From: Pseudomonadales bacterium
GTDB taxonomy: Bacteria > Pseudomonadota > Gammaproteobacteria > Pseudomonadales > Halieaceae
Reading direction: 5' to 3'
NCBI GenBank assembly: GCA_024234815.1
Contig: JACKNO010000005.1
Location: 1 to 64,000, forward strand
Length of the DNA stretch: 64,000 nucleotides
Position numbers and translations under genes: made by a program. This document shows, piece by piece, positions 34,297 through 42,761 of this stretch (positions are counted from its first letter, which is position 1; each line of letters starts with the position of its first letter). The notes under the pieces were generated by a model. It did no database searches. It saw nothing but the letters and a program-made list of their open reading frames with translations, and had not been told where the DNA came from.

Positions 34297-34676
34297 CCCG
34301 GCCTCGCATATACAGCGGGCGGACAGGCCCCGCGATGACAGACATCCGGGCCACACAACCAGGCCAGGCTCTTACACATCAATGTTATCGTCTATAGGAT
34401 CGGGGTCCTTTTTTACCATGGCAACCTGTAAACCGCCAGTTGAGACGCCCCGCCGGACCGTTGCCAGGGATCCGCGCGCGGCGGGAGGAAACCGGGTGAT
34501 CAGTTTCAAATGACAACTGAAACATTGATCTGGACAGGGTGTTCCAGCGCTGATGCGCTACTATCCTCATAGCAGTTGTCTGCAGCTTAACGGGTGCAAG
34601 CCCGGGTTCGCAGCGCCGGAACAGTCAATCAATCCCCGCCGGTAAGCGGCGGCCGCAATCCTGCAGGAGGAACCCC
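34297..34676. other. Divergent intergenic region AraC regulator / acoA
   Basis: This 380-base gap between the AraC gene (minus) and acoA (plus) contains the inverted repeats at 34503-34523 and 34531-34559 and no convincing coding frame. I looked for a sigma-54 -24/-12 element (as expected if AcoR controlled the operon) and saw none that fits well. A strong Shine-Dalgarno AGGAGG precedes acoA. Confidence 0.6.
34503..34523. promoter_or_regulatory. Inverted repeat, possible operator for aco/AraC control
   Basis: GTTTCA (34503-34508) and TGAAAC (34518-34523) are perfect 6-base arms around a 9-base centre. Just downstream lie TGGA-N8-TCCA (34531-34546) and AGCGC-TGAT-GCGCT (34546-34559). Their place in the divergent gap suits an AraC-type operator; binding is not shown. 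Confidence 0.35.
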
Positions 34677-35657
34677 ATGGCTCTGGGCAAGGAACAAATG
34701 AAGCTGCTGTACCGCAACCTGGTGCGGGCCGACCACTTTGACAAAATGATGATGAACCGCATCATGCAGGGCAAACTCATCGGCTTCTACCACCCCGGTG
34801 ACGGGGCCATGGCCGCCGGGGTCGGCGCCAGCACTTTCCTGGGGGACGACGACATCCTGAACCCACACCACCGGGCACACGGCCTGGGCTACGCTGCCGG
34901 ACGCGGGGTGGATATAGGCCGCTACCTCGCGGAACACACCGGCAAGGTTGACGGCTGCTGCGGCGGTCGCTCCAGCTTCCACTGGTCTTTCCCGGAGAAA
35001 AAAATGTACGGCGCCTCCGGCTTTATCGGCTGGCACTTCTGCCCCGTCGTCGGCTGGGGTTGGGCGTCCAAACGCAAAGGCAATCAGATGGTATTGATGG
35101 CCTCCGGTGATGGTTCCTATGGCCAGGGCGGCGCCCACGAGGCCATGCTGTTCGCGATGAACTGGAAGCTGCCCATTGTTTTCTTTTGCGAAAACAACGG
35201 CATGGCCATTCATTCCACTATTTCCGACATGCACCCGATGCCCGATATCTCCAGCCTGGCCCAGGGCTATGGGATGCCGGCCGTGGTGATAGACGGACAG
35301 GACGTCTTTGCCGTGGCCGAGACAGTGATGGCCGCGCGCAAGCACGCGCTCGCCGGCAAGGGTCCCACGTTCGTCGAGGCCAAGACCCTGCGCCTGCGCG
35401 AGCACGACGTGGGCACGCCGGACCTGGCCCGGGCCGAACCGCGCGAAGCCGCATACCTGGAGGAACTGAAAAAGCGCGACCCGGTCGTGCTGGCCACGTC
35501 CCGGGTGCTGGCCGAGAAAGTATTGACACAAAAACAGATCGACAAGATCTACAAGGACGCAAAAGCGGAGGTCGAGCAGGTTGAAAAGTTTGCCGATGAC
35601 AGCCCTGTTGCACAACCCAGCATCGAAGAACTGCTAGCCGGCGTCTACGTGGCCTGA
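34677..35657 (+). CDS. acoA: Acetoin dehydrogenase-type E1 alpha subunit (TPP-dependent)
   Basis: A 326-residue alpha subunit of a 2-oxoacid dehydrogenase-type E1 enzyme. The thiamine diphosphate motif runs from GDGS (144-147) to ENN (172-174); HHRAHG near 64-69 and RGVDIGRYLAE follow the E1-alpha pattern. Together with the beta subunit it decarboxylates or cleaves the substrate and passes an acyl group to lipoate on E2. The complete set acoA-acoB-acoC-acoX-acoL, with AcoX present, favours acetoin rather than pyruvate or branched-chain oxoacids. The ATG is preceded by AGGAGG. Substrate remains an inference, since the usual regulator AcoR is lacking. Confidence 0.93.
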   Translation: MALGKEQMKLLYRNLVRADHFDKMMMNRIMQGKLIGFYHPGDGAMAAGVGASTFLGDDDILNPHHRAHGLGYAAGRGVDIGRYLAEHTGKVDGCCGGRSSFHWSFPEKKMYGASGFIGWHFCPVVGWGWASKRKGNQMVLMASGDGSYGQGGAHEAMLFAMNWKLPIVFFCENNGMAIHSTISDMHPMPDISSLAQGYGMPAVVIDGQDVFAVAETVMAARKHALAGKGPTFVEAKTLRLREHDVGTPDLARAEPREAAYLEELKKRDPVVLATSRVLAEKVLTQKQIDKIYKDAKAEVEQVEKFADDSPVAQPSIEELLAGVYVA

Positions 35658-35673
35658 GTCGAGGAGAATCCCA

Positions 35674-36645
35674 GTGAGCGAAGTACGTGAATTACCCCTG
35701 GTGGAAGCCATCAAGGAAGCCTACCGGCAGGAGATGGAGCGCGACGAGAGCGTGTTCATGGTCGGCCAGGACATCGCCGGGGGTATTTTCCCCCACACCA
35801 AGGGACTGGTGGAGCAGTTTGGCACTGACCGCATTGTTGATACCCCGCTGGCGGAGCTGGGCATGTACGGCACCGCCTTCGGCGCGGCCATGGAGGGTTT
35901 TCGCCCGATAGTCGATTTCATGTTTGCCGGCTTTTTCCTGAACGCTGCGTCCCCCATCCTGGCGCAAACCGCCCAGTTCCGCTTTATCCACGGCAGCCAG
36001 ATGTCACTGCCCATGGTGATTACCGGCGCTTGCGGTGCGGGTATGCGCCTTGGCAATGAGCACGCGATGCTGGTGCACAACATGATCGCACAGGTGCCTG
36101 GCATCAAGGTTTGCATGCCGTCCACGCCCTACGATGCAAAAGGCATGATGATCGCGGCCATCCGGGACGATAACCCGGTGGCCTTCATCTGGCACCTGGG
36201 CACCATGATGGATCGCGGGCCGGTGCCCGAGGAGCCTTACGTGGTGCCGCTGGGCGTCGCTGACGTGAAGCGCGAAGGCAGCGATGTAACCCTGGTTGCC
36301 AACGGCTTCCAGTACAAGAATGCCGGGATTGTCGCCGACCGGCTGGCGGGTGAAATCAGCGTCGAGATCATCGATCCGCGCAGCTTTTCGCCACTGGACA
36401 TCGACACCATTCTCAAATCGCTGGAAAAAACCGGGCGCCTGGTGGTGGTTGACGAGAGCTGGGAAAGCCGCAGCACCGCCAGTGAAATCGCCGCGCAGGT
36501 AGTCGACAGGGGCTTCGACCTGCTGGATGCGCCTATCCGCCGTGTCACCATTCCCAATATGCCCCTGCCGGGGGGCCATATGGAACCCTATGTGGCACCC
36601 AACCCCGACGCCATCGAGGCGGCGGTTCGCGACGTCTGCCGATAG
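35674..36645 (+). CDS. acoB: Acetoin dehydrogenase-type E1 beta subunit
   Basis: A 323-residue E1 beta subunit (transketolase-like Pyr domain plus C-terminal domain). It begins with ELPLVEAIKEAYRQEMERDESVFMVGQDIA and contains DTPLAELGMYGTAFGAAMEGFRP, the segment around the glutamate that activates thiamine diphosphate, and GAGMRLGNEHAMLVHNMI, where pyruvate E1 beta has a similar loop. The C-terminal half (RLVVVDESWESRSTASEIAA) follows the family. The start is GTG at 35674 with GAGGAGAAT upstream, 16 bases after acoA. Functionally inseparable from acoA. Confidence 0.93.
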   Translation: MSEVRELPLVEAIKEAYRQEMERDESVFMVGQDIAGGIFPHTKGLVEQFGTDRIVDTPLAELGMYGTAFGAAMEGFRPIVDFMFAGFFLNAASPILAQTAQFRFIHGSQMSLPMVITGACGAGMRLGNEHAMLVHNMIAQVPGIKVCMPSTPYDAKGMMIAAIRDDNPVAFIWHLGTMMDRGPVPEEPYVVPLGVADVKREGSDVTLVANGFQYKNAGIVADRLAGEISVEIIDPRSFSPLDIDTILKSLEKTGRLVVVDESWESRSTASEIAAQVVDRGFDLLDAPIRRVTIPNMPLPGGHMEPYVAPNPDAIEAAVRDVCR

Positions 36646-36657
36646 GAGCCCGGAAAC

Positions 36658-37935
36658 ATGGCCACCAATTATGTAATGCCAAAACTGGCAATGGGAATGA
36701 ACGAGGGCATCGTGGTCGAATGGCTGGTGTCCGAGGGCCAGCAGGTCGAACGCGGCGCGCCGCTGATGCAGGTGGAGACCGAAAAGGTTGCCTATGACGT
36801 GGAAGCGCCCGTGGCCGGCTGGTTCCATATTCTGGTGCCCGCCGGTGAGACCGTGCCGGTGGAATCGGTGATCGGCCAGTTTGCCGCCAGTGCGGAAGAA
36901 TATGCCGAAATTGCAGGCGCCGCGGCGCCGCGGGGCACAACCGCATCGACACCGGCGATGGTCTTTGACGACAAGCTGACTTCGACCGGGGCGGTGATGG
37001 GAACCGTCCCGGCCGCAGCGGCCACAGCGGCCGGCGGCGGCCGCATCAAAGCTTCGCCGCTGGCGCGCAAACTGGCCCGGGACCGCGGCATCGATCTCGC
37101 CACCCTGGCCGGAACCGGTCCGGAGGGACGCATCGTCAAGCGCGATGTGCTGGCCGCCGAGGCTGTCGCCCAGGCGAGCACCGCCGCCGCGCCACCTTCG
37201 GCAACGGGCGAGCTCAGTGTAAAAGGTACCGTTCCGCTGAAGGGTATGCGCGGCGCGATTGCCCGGCGCATGACGCAGAGCCTGCAGACCAGCGCGCAGT
37301 TGTCACACTTCTCGGAAGTCGATGCCACCGGGCTGCTCAAGGCCCGCAAGAGTTTCATCGCCGATGCCGACGCCTACGGCACGCGGGTGTCGGTCAATGC
37401 CTTCGTGGTGAAAGCGATCGCGCTGGCCTGCCAGGCCGTCCCCATCGCCAATTCAGCCATCGTCGACGACCAGATCGTGCTGTGGAACGAGGTCAATGTG
37501 GGCATCGCTGTATCACTCCCCGGCCAGGGTGAGTGGGACAGCGGGCTGATCGTGCCGGTGTTGCGCAATGCGGAGCGCAAGGGCCTCGTGCAAATAGACA
37601 CCGAACTGCGCGACCTCGCCACCCGCGCCCGGGAGGGACGCCTGGTGCCGGGGGAGACCGAGGGCGGCACCATCACCCTCTCCCCCACCGCCGCCATGGG
37701 CGGCGAGGCCATGTACTCCTGGTCCACCCCTGTCCTGAACCTGCCCCAGGCGCTCATTGTGCAGCCGGGGATGATCATGCCGCGAGCGGTCGTGCACAAG
37801 GGCAAGATAAAGCAACGCGAAATGATGCCCCTGAGCGTTACCTTCGACCACCGCATCCTCGATGGTGACCCGGTGGCGAGTTTTGTGGTCAGGCTGCGCC
37901 GTTGCCTGCAGGCCCCCGAGCTGATGCTGGCCTGA
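36658..37935 (+). CDS. acoC: Dihydrolipoamide acyltransferase E2 component
   Basis: A 425-residue E2 with one N-terminal lipoyl domain (residues 1-80, lipoyl lysine K43 in ETEKVAYD), an alanine/threonine-rich linker, a peripheral subunit-binding domain near 130-165 (KASPLARKLARDRGIDLATL), a second linker, and a C-terminal catalytic domain from about 195. The catalytic histidine and aspartate are H398 and D402 in FDHRILDGD. It transfers the acyl group (acetyl, if acetoin is the substrate) to CoA. Only one lipoyl domain is present, so the lipoyl group for the complex is supplied here; acoL has none. ATG start with GGAG ahead. Confidence 0.94.
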   Translation: MATNYVMPKLAMGMNEGIVVEWLVSEGQQVERGAPLMQVETEKVAYDVEAPVAGWFHILVPAGETVPVESVIGQFAASAEEYAEIAGAAAPRGTTASTPAMVFDDKLTSTGAVMGTVPAAAATAAGGGRIKASPLARKLARDRGIDLATLAGTGPEGRIVKRDVLAAEAVAQASTAAAPPSATGELSVKGTVPLKGMRGAIARRMTQSLQTSAQLSHFSEVDATGLLKARKSFIADADAYGTRVSVNAFVVKAIALACQAVPIANSAIVDDQIVLWNEVNVGIAVSLPGQGEWDSGLIVPVLRNAERKGLVQIDTELRDLATRAREGRLVPGETEGGTITLSPTAAMGGEAMYSWSTPVLNLPQALIVQPGMIMPRAVVHKGKIKQREMMPLSVTFDHRILDGDPVASFVVRLRRCLQAPELMLA

Positions 37936-37952
37936 GCGCTGCAGGTCCCTTC

Positions 37953-38978
37953 TTGAAAAGCGTTGGTATTATCGTCAACCCGGCGGCGGGCAAGGATCTG
38001 CGGCGCCTGGTGGCCTTCGGTTCAACCGCCACCCATAGCGAGAAGATCAATGCCGTTGTGCGCATTCTTCGCGCCCTGGCCGCACTGGGTGTGTCCCGGG
38101 TGCGCATTGCACCCGACCCCACCAACCTCGGCCAGCGCGCCATCGAAGCCAGCGGTGAAGGCCTGGAATCGATGGACGCCGCCTGCCTGGAACTGCCGTG
38201 GCTGCTGGGCAGCCGCAGTGATACCGAACGCGCGGCCGCGCTGATGTGCGAACAGGATTTCGGCTGCATACTGGTGCTTGGCGGCGACGGCACCAGTCGG
38301 GCGGTGGCCAGCCACTGCGGCGATGTGCCGCTGATTCCCATATCCACCGGCACCAACAACGCTTTTCCCCGCATGCTGGAAGGCACCCTGGCGGGAATGG
38401 CGGCGGCCTGCGTGGTACGCGCCCTGGCCGGCGAAGAGGCGCTGCAGCGGGCGCCCATGCTGCGACTGCTCGCCGATGGCGAGGAAGTGTCGCACGCACT
38501 GGTGGATATCGCGGTTATCGATACCCTGGACAGCGGCGCACTCGCGGTCTGGGAGGGGCACTCCATTCGCGAGTTGTTTCTCGCCCAGGCCAGGCCTGAC
38601 AGCATCGGCCTGTCAGCGATAGGCGGCTGCCTGACGCCGCTGGAGCCGGGCTGCGGCGAGGGCCTGCACCTGCAGTTGGGAGAGGTCGACGATCCCGGCT
38701 GCACGCATGTCACCGCACCCATGGCACCGGGACTGGTGGTGCGCGTCGCGGTGTGCGAATGCCTGCGTTTTACGAGGCGTGCGGCTGTGTGCGCGCGCGA
38801 GGGTGTGTTCGCCTTTGACGGCGAGCGGGAGATGGCCATTGATAACAAACGCCGCTGGGAAGTTGCGTATGACCCGATGGGCCCCCGGGTAGTAAACGTT
38901 GAACAGGCACTTGCCCTGGGTATCGAACGCGGCCTGTTTCGGGATGAAATACTTCCGCGCGCGCAACAGCAACCATAG
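37953..38978 (+). CDS. acoX: AcoX-type ATP-NAD kinase-fold protein
   Basis: A 341-residue protein of the ATP-NAD kinase/AcoX family. It begins SVGIIVNPAAGKDLRRLVAFG and contains ILVLGGDGTSRAVA near residue 108-120, the GGDGT motif of NAD and diacylglycerol kinases, and PISTGTNNAFP. AcoX genes occur within acetoin-catabolism clusters; their biochemical role is not settled. I place the start at TTG 37953 (weak CAGG upstream), 17 bases after acoC; an earlier TTG at 37902 would extend it into acoC. The position between acoC and acoL supports the cluster assignment more strongly than any single gene. Confidence 0.87.
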   Translation: MKSVGIIVNPAAGKDLRRLVAFGSTATHSEKINAVVRILRALAALGVSRVRIAPDPTNLGQRAIEASGEGLESMDAACLELPWLLGSRSDTERAAALMCEQDFGCILVLGGDGTSRAVASHCGDVPLIPISTGTNNAFPRMLEGTLAGMAAACVVRALAGEEALQRAPMLRLLADGEEVSHALVDIAVIDTLDSGALAVWEGHSIRELFLAQARPDSIGLSAIGGCLTPLEPGCGEGLHLQLGEVDDPGCTHVTAPMAPGLVVRVAVCECLRFTRRAAVCAREGVFAFDGEREMAIDNKRRWEVAYDPMGPRVVNVEQALALGIERGLFRDEILPRAQQQP

Positions 38979-38996
38979 TCCATTCGGGAGCAGAAT

Positions 38997-40391
38997 ATGT
39001 CGGATCCGAAACTTGATATTGCCATTATCGGCGCCGGACCCGGCGGCTATGTCGCGGCTATCCGCGCCGCGCAACTCGGGCTGAAAGTCGTTGTCATTGA
39101 AATGGACACGCCGGGTGGCGTCTGCCTCAACTGGGGCTGTATCCCCTCGAAGAACCTGATACAGCAGGCGGAGGATTACCATGTTCTGCACGCGCTGGAA
39201 AAACTGGGCGTCAAGGTGGACCGGTCGGGACTGGACTACGGCAAGGTGCACGCGAACTCGCGCGCGGCGGCCAAAACGCTGGCCGGCGGTGTAAGCGGCC
39301 TGCTGCGCAAGAACAAGGTAAAGGTGATCAAGGGCCGCGCCAGGCTGGCGGGGCCGGGGAAAATTGCGATAGCGGGTGGGGAAACACTCAGTGCGGCCAA
39401 CATCCTGATCGCCACCGGCTCGCGCCCTATGGCTGTCCCAGGCTTTGAATTCGACGAAAAGCAGGTGCTGTCGTCCACCGGCATCCTGGATATGAAAACA
39501 CTGCCTGAATCGCTGATTATCCTTGGAGGCGGCGCCATAGGCTGTGAGTTCGCCTTTGTGATGAATGCCTTTGGCGTGGCCGTGACGGTTGTGGAAATGG
39601 CGGAACACCTGCTGCCGACGGAGGATTTCGAGTGCGCCGCGGTAGTCGCCGCAGAGTTCGAGAAAGCCGGCATCACCGTGCACACCGCGACCCGTGCGAC
39701 CAGCCTGACCCGCTCGGCAAAGGGCGTGAGCGCTGCCCTCGCCACGCCGCGGGGCGATACCACCGTCAACGCCGACAAGGCACTGGTGGTGTTTGGCCGG
39801 CGCCCCAACACGGACGATCTCGGGCTGGAGACAGTTGGCCTGCAAACCGACAGTCGCGGTTTCATTCCGGTGGCGGAGTACAACCAGACTGCCACCCGTG
39901 GCGTATTCGCCATCGGCGATGTGACAAACACACCCCTGCTGGCGCATGTGGCCTCCCGGGAGGGCGAACTGGCGGTGGAATTTATCGCCGGGCACGCCGG
40001 CGGTATGAAAGCAGTGGATCCGGCGGCGGTACCTTCGGCCATATACTGCGAACCCCAGGTCGCCGGCTTCGGGTTGCGGGAGGACGAAGCCAGGAGCAAA
40101 GGCATCGACATACGTAAATCGGTGTTTCCCTACCGGGGGATTGGCAAGGCGGTGGCGGTCGGCAGGTCCGAGGGCCTGGTCAAGCTTATCGCCGACCCAA
40201 AAACCGGAGAAATCCTCGGCGGCCACGTGGTGGGTCTCAACGCCACGGAGATTCTGCACGAAATACTGCTCGCCAAAACAGCGGAGTTGTTACCGGAAGA
40301 TATTACACGCATGATCCACGCCCACCCCACCCTGTCGGAAGGCGTCATGGAAGCGGCCCTCGGGCTGACGGGGGCACCCATCCATATGTGA
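38997..40391 (+). CDS. acoL: Dihydrolipoyl dehydrogenase E3 component
   Basis: A 464-residue flavoprotein disulfide reductase. FAD-binding IGAGPGGYVAAIRAAQLG spans residues 11-28, and the redox-active cysteines are C43 and C48 in GGVCLNWGCIPSKN. The NAD-binding glycine-rich loop ILGGGAIGCEFA lies near 177, and the C-terminal histidine-glutamate pair is in IHAHPTLSEGV. It reoxidises dihydrolipoate on E2 with NAD+. Unlike some AcoL proteins it has no lipoyl domain. The gene closes the cluster, followed by a G/C-rich hairpin at 40398-40424. Sequence alone cannot separate it from a general lpd; gene order does. Confidence 0.95.
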   Translation: MSDPKLDIAIIGAGPGGYVAAIRAAQLGLKVVVIEMDTPGGVCLNWGCIPSKNLIQQAEDYHVLHALEKLGVKVDRSGLDYGKVHANSRAAAKTLAGGVSGLLRKNKVKVIKGRARLAGPGKIAIAGGETLSAANILIATGSRPMAVPGFEFDEKQVLSSTGILDMKTLPESLIILGGGAIGCEFAFVMNAFGVAVTVVEMAEHLLPTEDFECAAVVAAEFEKAGITVHTATRATSLTRSAKGVSAALATPRGDTTVNADKALVVFGRRPNTDDLGLETVGLQTDSRGFIPVAEYNQTATRGVFAIGDVTNTPLLAHVASREGELAVEFIAGHAGGMKAVDPAAVPSAIYCEPQVAGFGLREDEARSKGIDIRKSVFPYRGIGKAVAVGRSEGLVKLIADPKTGEILGGHVVGLNATEILHEILLAKTAELLPEDITRMIHAHPTLSEGVMEAALGLTGAPIHM

Positions 40392-40397
40392 CACAAT

Positions 40398-40424
40398 GCG
40401 GGGAGGTCGCCGCTGAATCCCCGC
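40398..40424 (+). other. Hairpin after the aco cluster
   Basis: GCGGGGA (40398-40404) and TCCCCGC (40418-40424) are perfect 7-base arms starting 7 bases past the acoL stop. No U-tract follows, so it may be a factor-dependent stop or an mRNA 3' stabiliser. A second small inverted repeat, AACAT-AAA-ATGTT, lies at 40475-40487 upstream of the methyltransferase gene. Confidence 0.4.
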
Positions 40425-40546
40425 GTCGCTGGGTCGGGAGTGCTGCGCAAATCCAATGCGCGCCAATATCCTGTAACATAAAATGTTGTCCGAACAGGCT
40501 GTCGACCTGCGCGCCCATTGCGCGCCAAGGCGCCAGGGAAAGGATC

Positions 40547-41308
40547 ATGCCCAGTTTCAGATCAATCAATCTCGCTTTATCCGCCGGGCTTCACTGGCGC
40601 TTGCCAAAGCAGTTCACCTACCCGCTCGCGCTGGCCTATGAACAGACGATTATGGAGCTGGGAGCGTCGCTGGACTCTGGGCTTATGCTGGATGTCGGCG
40701 CCGGCCTCTCCACGGTGGCTAACAAAAGCCTGGGACTCAATGGCGCTATCGGCGTTATCGGCATGGATATTGCGGAAGACGCCCTGCACACCAACACAGA
40801 CCTGGACTACCGGCTTGTTGCCGACGCCTGCAAAACCTGGCCGCTCGCCGACGCCTCGCTGGACATGATTGTGAGCCGCTCGGTAATCGAACACCTGGCG
40901 GATACCGGGACATTTGCCAGGGAGTGCCGGCGGGTACTGAAACCGGGTGGCTTTGGCGTCCACCTCATGCCCGGGCGCAACGCCCCGTTTGCGATACTGA
41001 ACCGCCTGCTGCCAGGCTCGATCTCAAGAAGATTACTCGACTGGATCTTTCCCGAAAAAAAGGAACTGCTGGGGTTTCCTGCCTACTACCAGAACTGTAC
41101 ATTCCCGGAGATTGTACGCCTGTTCGGGGATGCGGGCCTGACGGTCGAGCGCGTTTACTGCCGTTACTATCAATCGACTTACTACGCGGCGTTTTTCCCC
41201 GCCTATCTCGCTTTCGTCGCCTACGACCTGGTCGTGTGGAAACTGGGGATCAAACGCCTGAGCTCGCAACTGATGATCGTGATATCGCGTGACAGCTCTG
41301 CAAATTGA
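40547..41308 (+). CDS. Class I SAM-dependent methyltransferase
   Basis: A 253-residue methyltransferase of the Methyltransf_11 kind. SAM-binding LMLDVGAGLSTVANKSLGL near 42-60 and an acidic GMDIAEDAL after the second strand are followed by SVIEHLADTGTFARECRRVLKPGGFGVHLMPG, a post-SAM segment typical of ubiquinone/menaquinone-like and sugar methyltransferases. The last 60 residues contain two hydrophobic stretches (YYAAFFPAYLAFVAYDLVVW), suggesting membrane association. ATG 40547 is preferred because AAAGGA lies just ahead; longer frames start in the 155-base gap after acoL. Acceptor substrate unknown. Confidence 0.85.
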   Translation: MPSFRSINLALSAGLHWRLPKQFTYPLALAYEQTIMELGASLDSGLMLDVGAGLSTVANKSLGLNGAIGVIGMDIAEDALHTNTDLDYRLVADACKTWPLADASLDMIVSRSVIEHLADTGTFARECRRVLKPGGFGVHLMPGRNAPFAILNRLLPGSISRRLLDWIFPEKKELLGFPAYYQNCTFPEIVRLFGDAGLTVERVYCRYYQSTYYAAFFPAYLAFVAYDLVVWKLGIKRLSSQLMIVISRDSSAN

Positions 41309-41406
41309 TTGCCGGGCACCACGCGCTGAGGCTTGCAAGAACCAGCTGCAGGCCTCGCCGTTTGCCAGTATGCGAAATTGAAATGCCAAGCGTGAGATAA
41401 CAGGCC

Positions 41407-42582
41407 ATGCAGAAATCCTGGGACATTGCAGTTGTCGGGCTGGGTGCGATGGGCAGCGCGGCGCTGTACCAATTGTCCAGGCATCCCGGGCGCGTTCTTG
41501 GCATCGACAGCTTCACACCACCACACGATAAGGGTTCCAGCCACGGCGATACCCGTATCACCCGGCAGGCGATTGGGGAGGGCCGACAGTACGTGCCGCT
41601 GGCCATGCGCTCGAGGGAGATCTGGCGCTCGCTGGAACGCGAGTCCGGCGCCAGCCTCTATATCGAGAACGGTCTACTGGTATTCGCGCGCGAGGGCAAA
41701 AGCCGGAGCGATCACGGGGTGGCCGACTTTCTCGACCAGACCGTAGGCGCCGCCGTGGAATTCGGTATCGGCCATGAACTGCTCGACCAGGCCGCGCTGC
41801 GCCGGCGCTTTCCCCAGTTTCGTTACACCGGCGACGAGGTGGGGTATTACGAAGCGAGCGGCGGCTACCTTCGACCGGAACACTGCATTGCCGCCAATCT
41901 CGCCTGTGCGCAGCTCAACGGCGCTGAACTGCAGCTGGAGCAGCGCGTGATCGCGATTGAACCCGGCGCCAGCGGCGAGGGCGTGATCCTGCGCTGCGAA
42001 CGCGACACCATAAAGGCTTCCAGGGTGATCGTAGCCGCGGGAGCCTGGATGCCCCGGTTCCTGCCCGACCGCGTAGCGGGCAAGCTGCGCCGCTTTCGCC
42101 AGACCCTGCACTGGTTTCCCCTGCGGGGGCATCCAGCCCCCTACGCACCCGAGCGCTGCCCGGTGTTTATCCGCCTGTCGGACGCCCACAGTAATATGGT
42201 GTACGGATTTCCCGCCGTGAACGGGCCGGATGGCGGCCTGAAGGTCGCCAGTGAACAGTTTGAAGAAGACTGTGACCCCGACACGATGGAGCGCACTGTC
42301 ACCGCAGCAGAAACCGAAAAAATATGGCGCATGGCATCGCAATTCCTGCCGCTGGGCACAAAGCCACTCAAGCAAACGACCTGCGTGTACACGGTGACAC
42401 CCGATTTCGGTTTTCTTATCGACAGGCACCCCCAGTTTCCCCAGGTCATCCTTGCTTCAGCCTGCTCCGGCCACGGCTTCAAGCACTCCGCCGCCATAGG
42501 CGAAATTCTTGCCGAGCTGGCGCTGGGGCTTACTCCGCAACTCGATATTTCCCCATTCGCTTACGCGCGCTACGGTGGATGA
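41407..42582 (+). CDS. solA: SolA-type FAD-dependent N-methyl amino acid oxidase
   Basis: A 391-residue monomeric sarcosine/N-methyltryptophan oxidase-family flavoprotein. The FAD-binding GLGAMGSAAL is at residues 11-20, GSSHGDTRITRQAIGEG is the family segment after it, and C326 in TTCVYTVTPDFGF is the site of covalent flavin attachment in MTOX. The C-terminal ACSGHGFKHSAAIGEILAELALG matches. It oxidises N-methylated amino acids to amine, formaldehyde and peroxide; exact substrate unclear. It stands alone between the methyltransferase and the broken lipoprotein gene. ATG start lacks a strong ribosome-binding site. Confidence 0.92.
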   Translation: MQKSWDIAVVGLGAMGSAALYQLSRHPGRVLGIDSFTPPHDKGSSHGDTRITRQAIGEGRQYVPLAMRSREIWRSLERESGASLYIENGLLVFAREGKSRSDHGVADFLDQTVGAAVEFGIGHELLDQAALRRRFPQFRYTGDEVGYYEASGGYLRPEHCIAANLACAQLNGAELQLEQRVIAIEPGASGEGVILRCERDTIKASRVIVAAGAWMPRFLPDRVAGKLRRFRQTLHWFPLRGHPAPYAPERCPVFIRLSDAHSNMVYGFPAVNGPDGGLKVASEQFEEDCDPDTMERTVTAAETEKIWRMASQFLPLGTKPLKQTTCVYTVTPDFGFLIDRHPQFPQVILASACSGHGFKHSAAIGEILAELALGLTPQLDISPFAYARYGG

Positions 42583-42643
42583 GTCCGCCGTCATTTATCA
42601 GTCAGCAAGATGGTGGTATTCGCGACACTGGCGGGAACCGGCG

Positions 42644-42669
42644 TACTTCGCGAAGATATTGCCGAAGTA
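42644..42669 (+). other. Inverted repeat between solA and the DUF4410 gene
   Basis: TACTTCG (42644-42650) and CGAAGTA (42663-42669) form perfect 7-base arms; inside the left side lies the palindrome CTTCGCGAAG (42646-42655). It follows the solA stop by about 60 bases. Without a U-tract it is more an operator-like or hairpin element than a terminator. Confidence 0.35.
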
Positions 42670-42761
42670 AAGAGCCGGATGCATACTCGCAGCATGCGTC
42701 CCGGACCGGCACGGCTGGACGGCCATAACGCAAGCAAGCAGATCACAGACAGGAGTCCCGG

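Noticed and set aside
34262..34513. An 83-codon frame in the AraC/acoA gap
   Set aside because: It overlaps the AraC gene start on the other strand, lacks a ribosome-binding site and has no family.
34297..34676. A sigma-54 promoter in front of acoA
   Set aside because: I found no GG-N10-GC arrangement with good flanking bases in this gap at a suitable distance.
38613..40259. A long open frame (about 550 codons) on the minus strand
   Set aside because: It is antisense to acoX and acoL, with histidine- and arginine-rich, domain-free translation. A shadow of GC-rich coding sequence.
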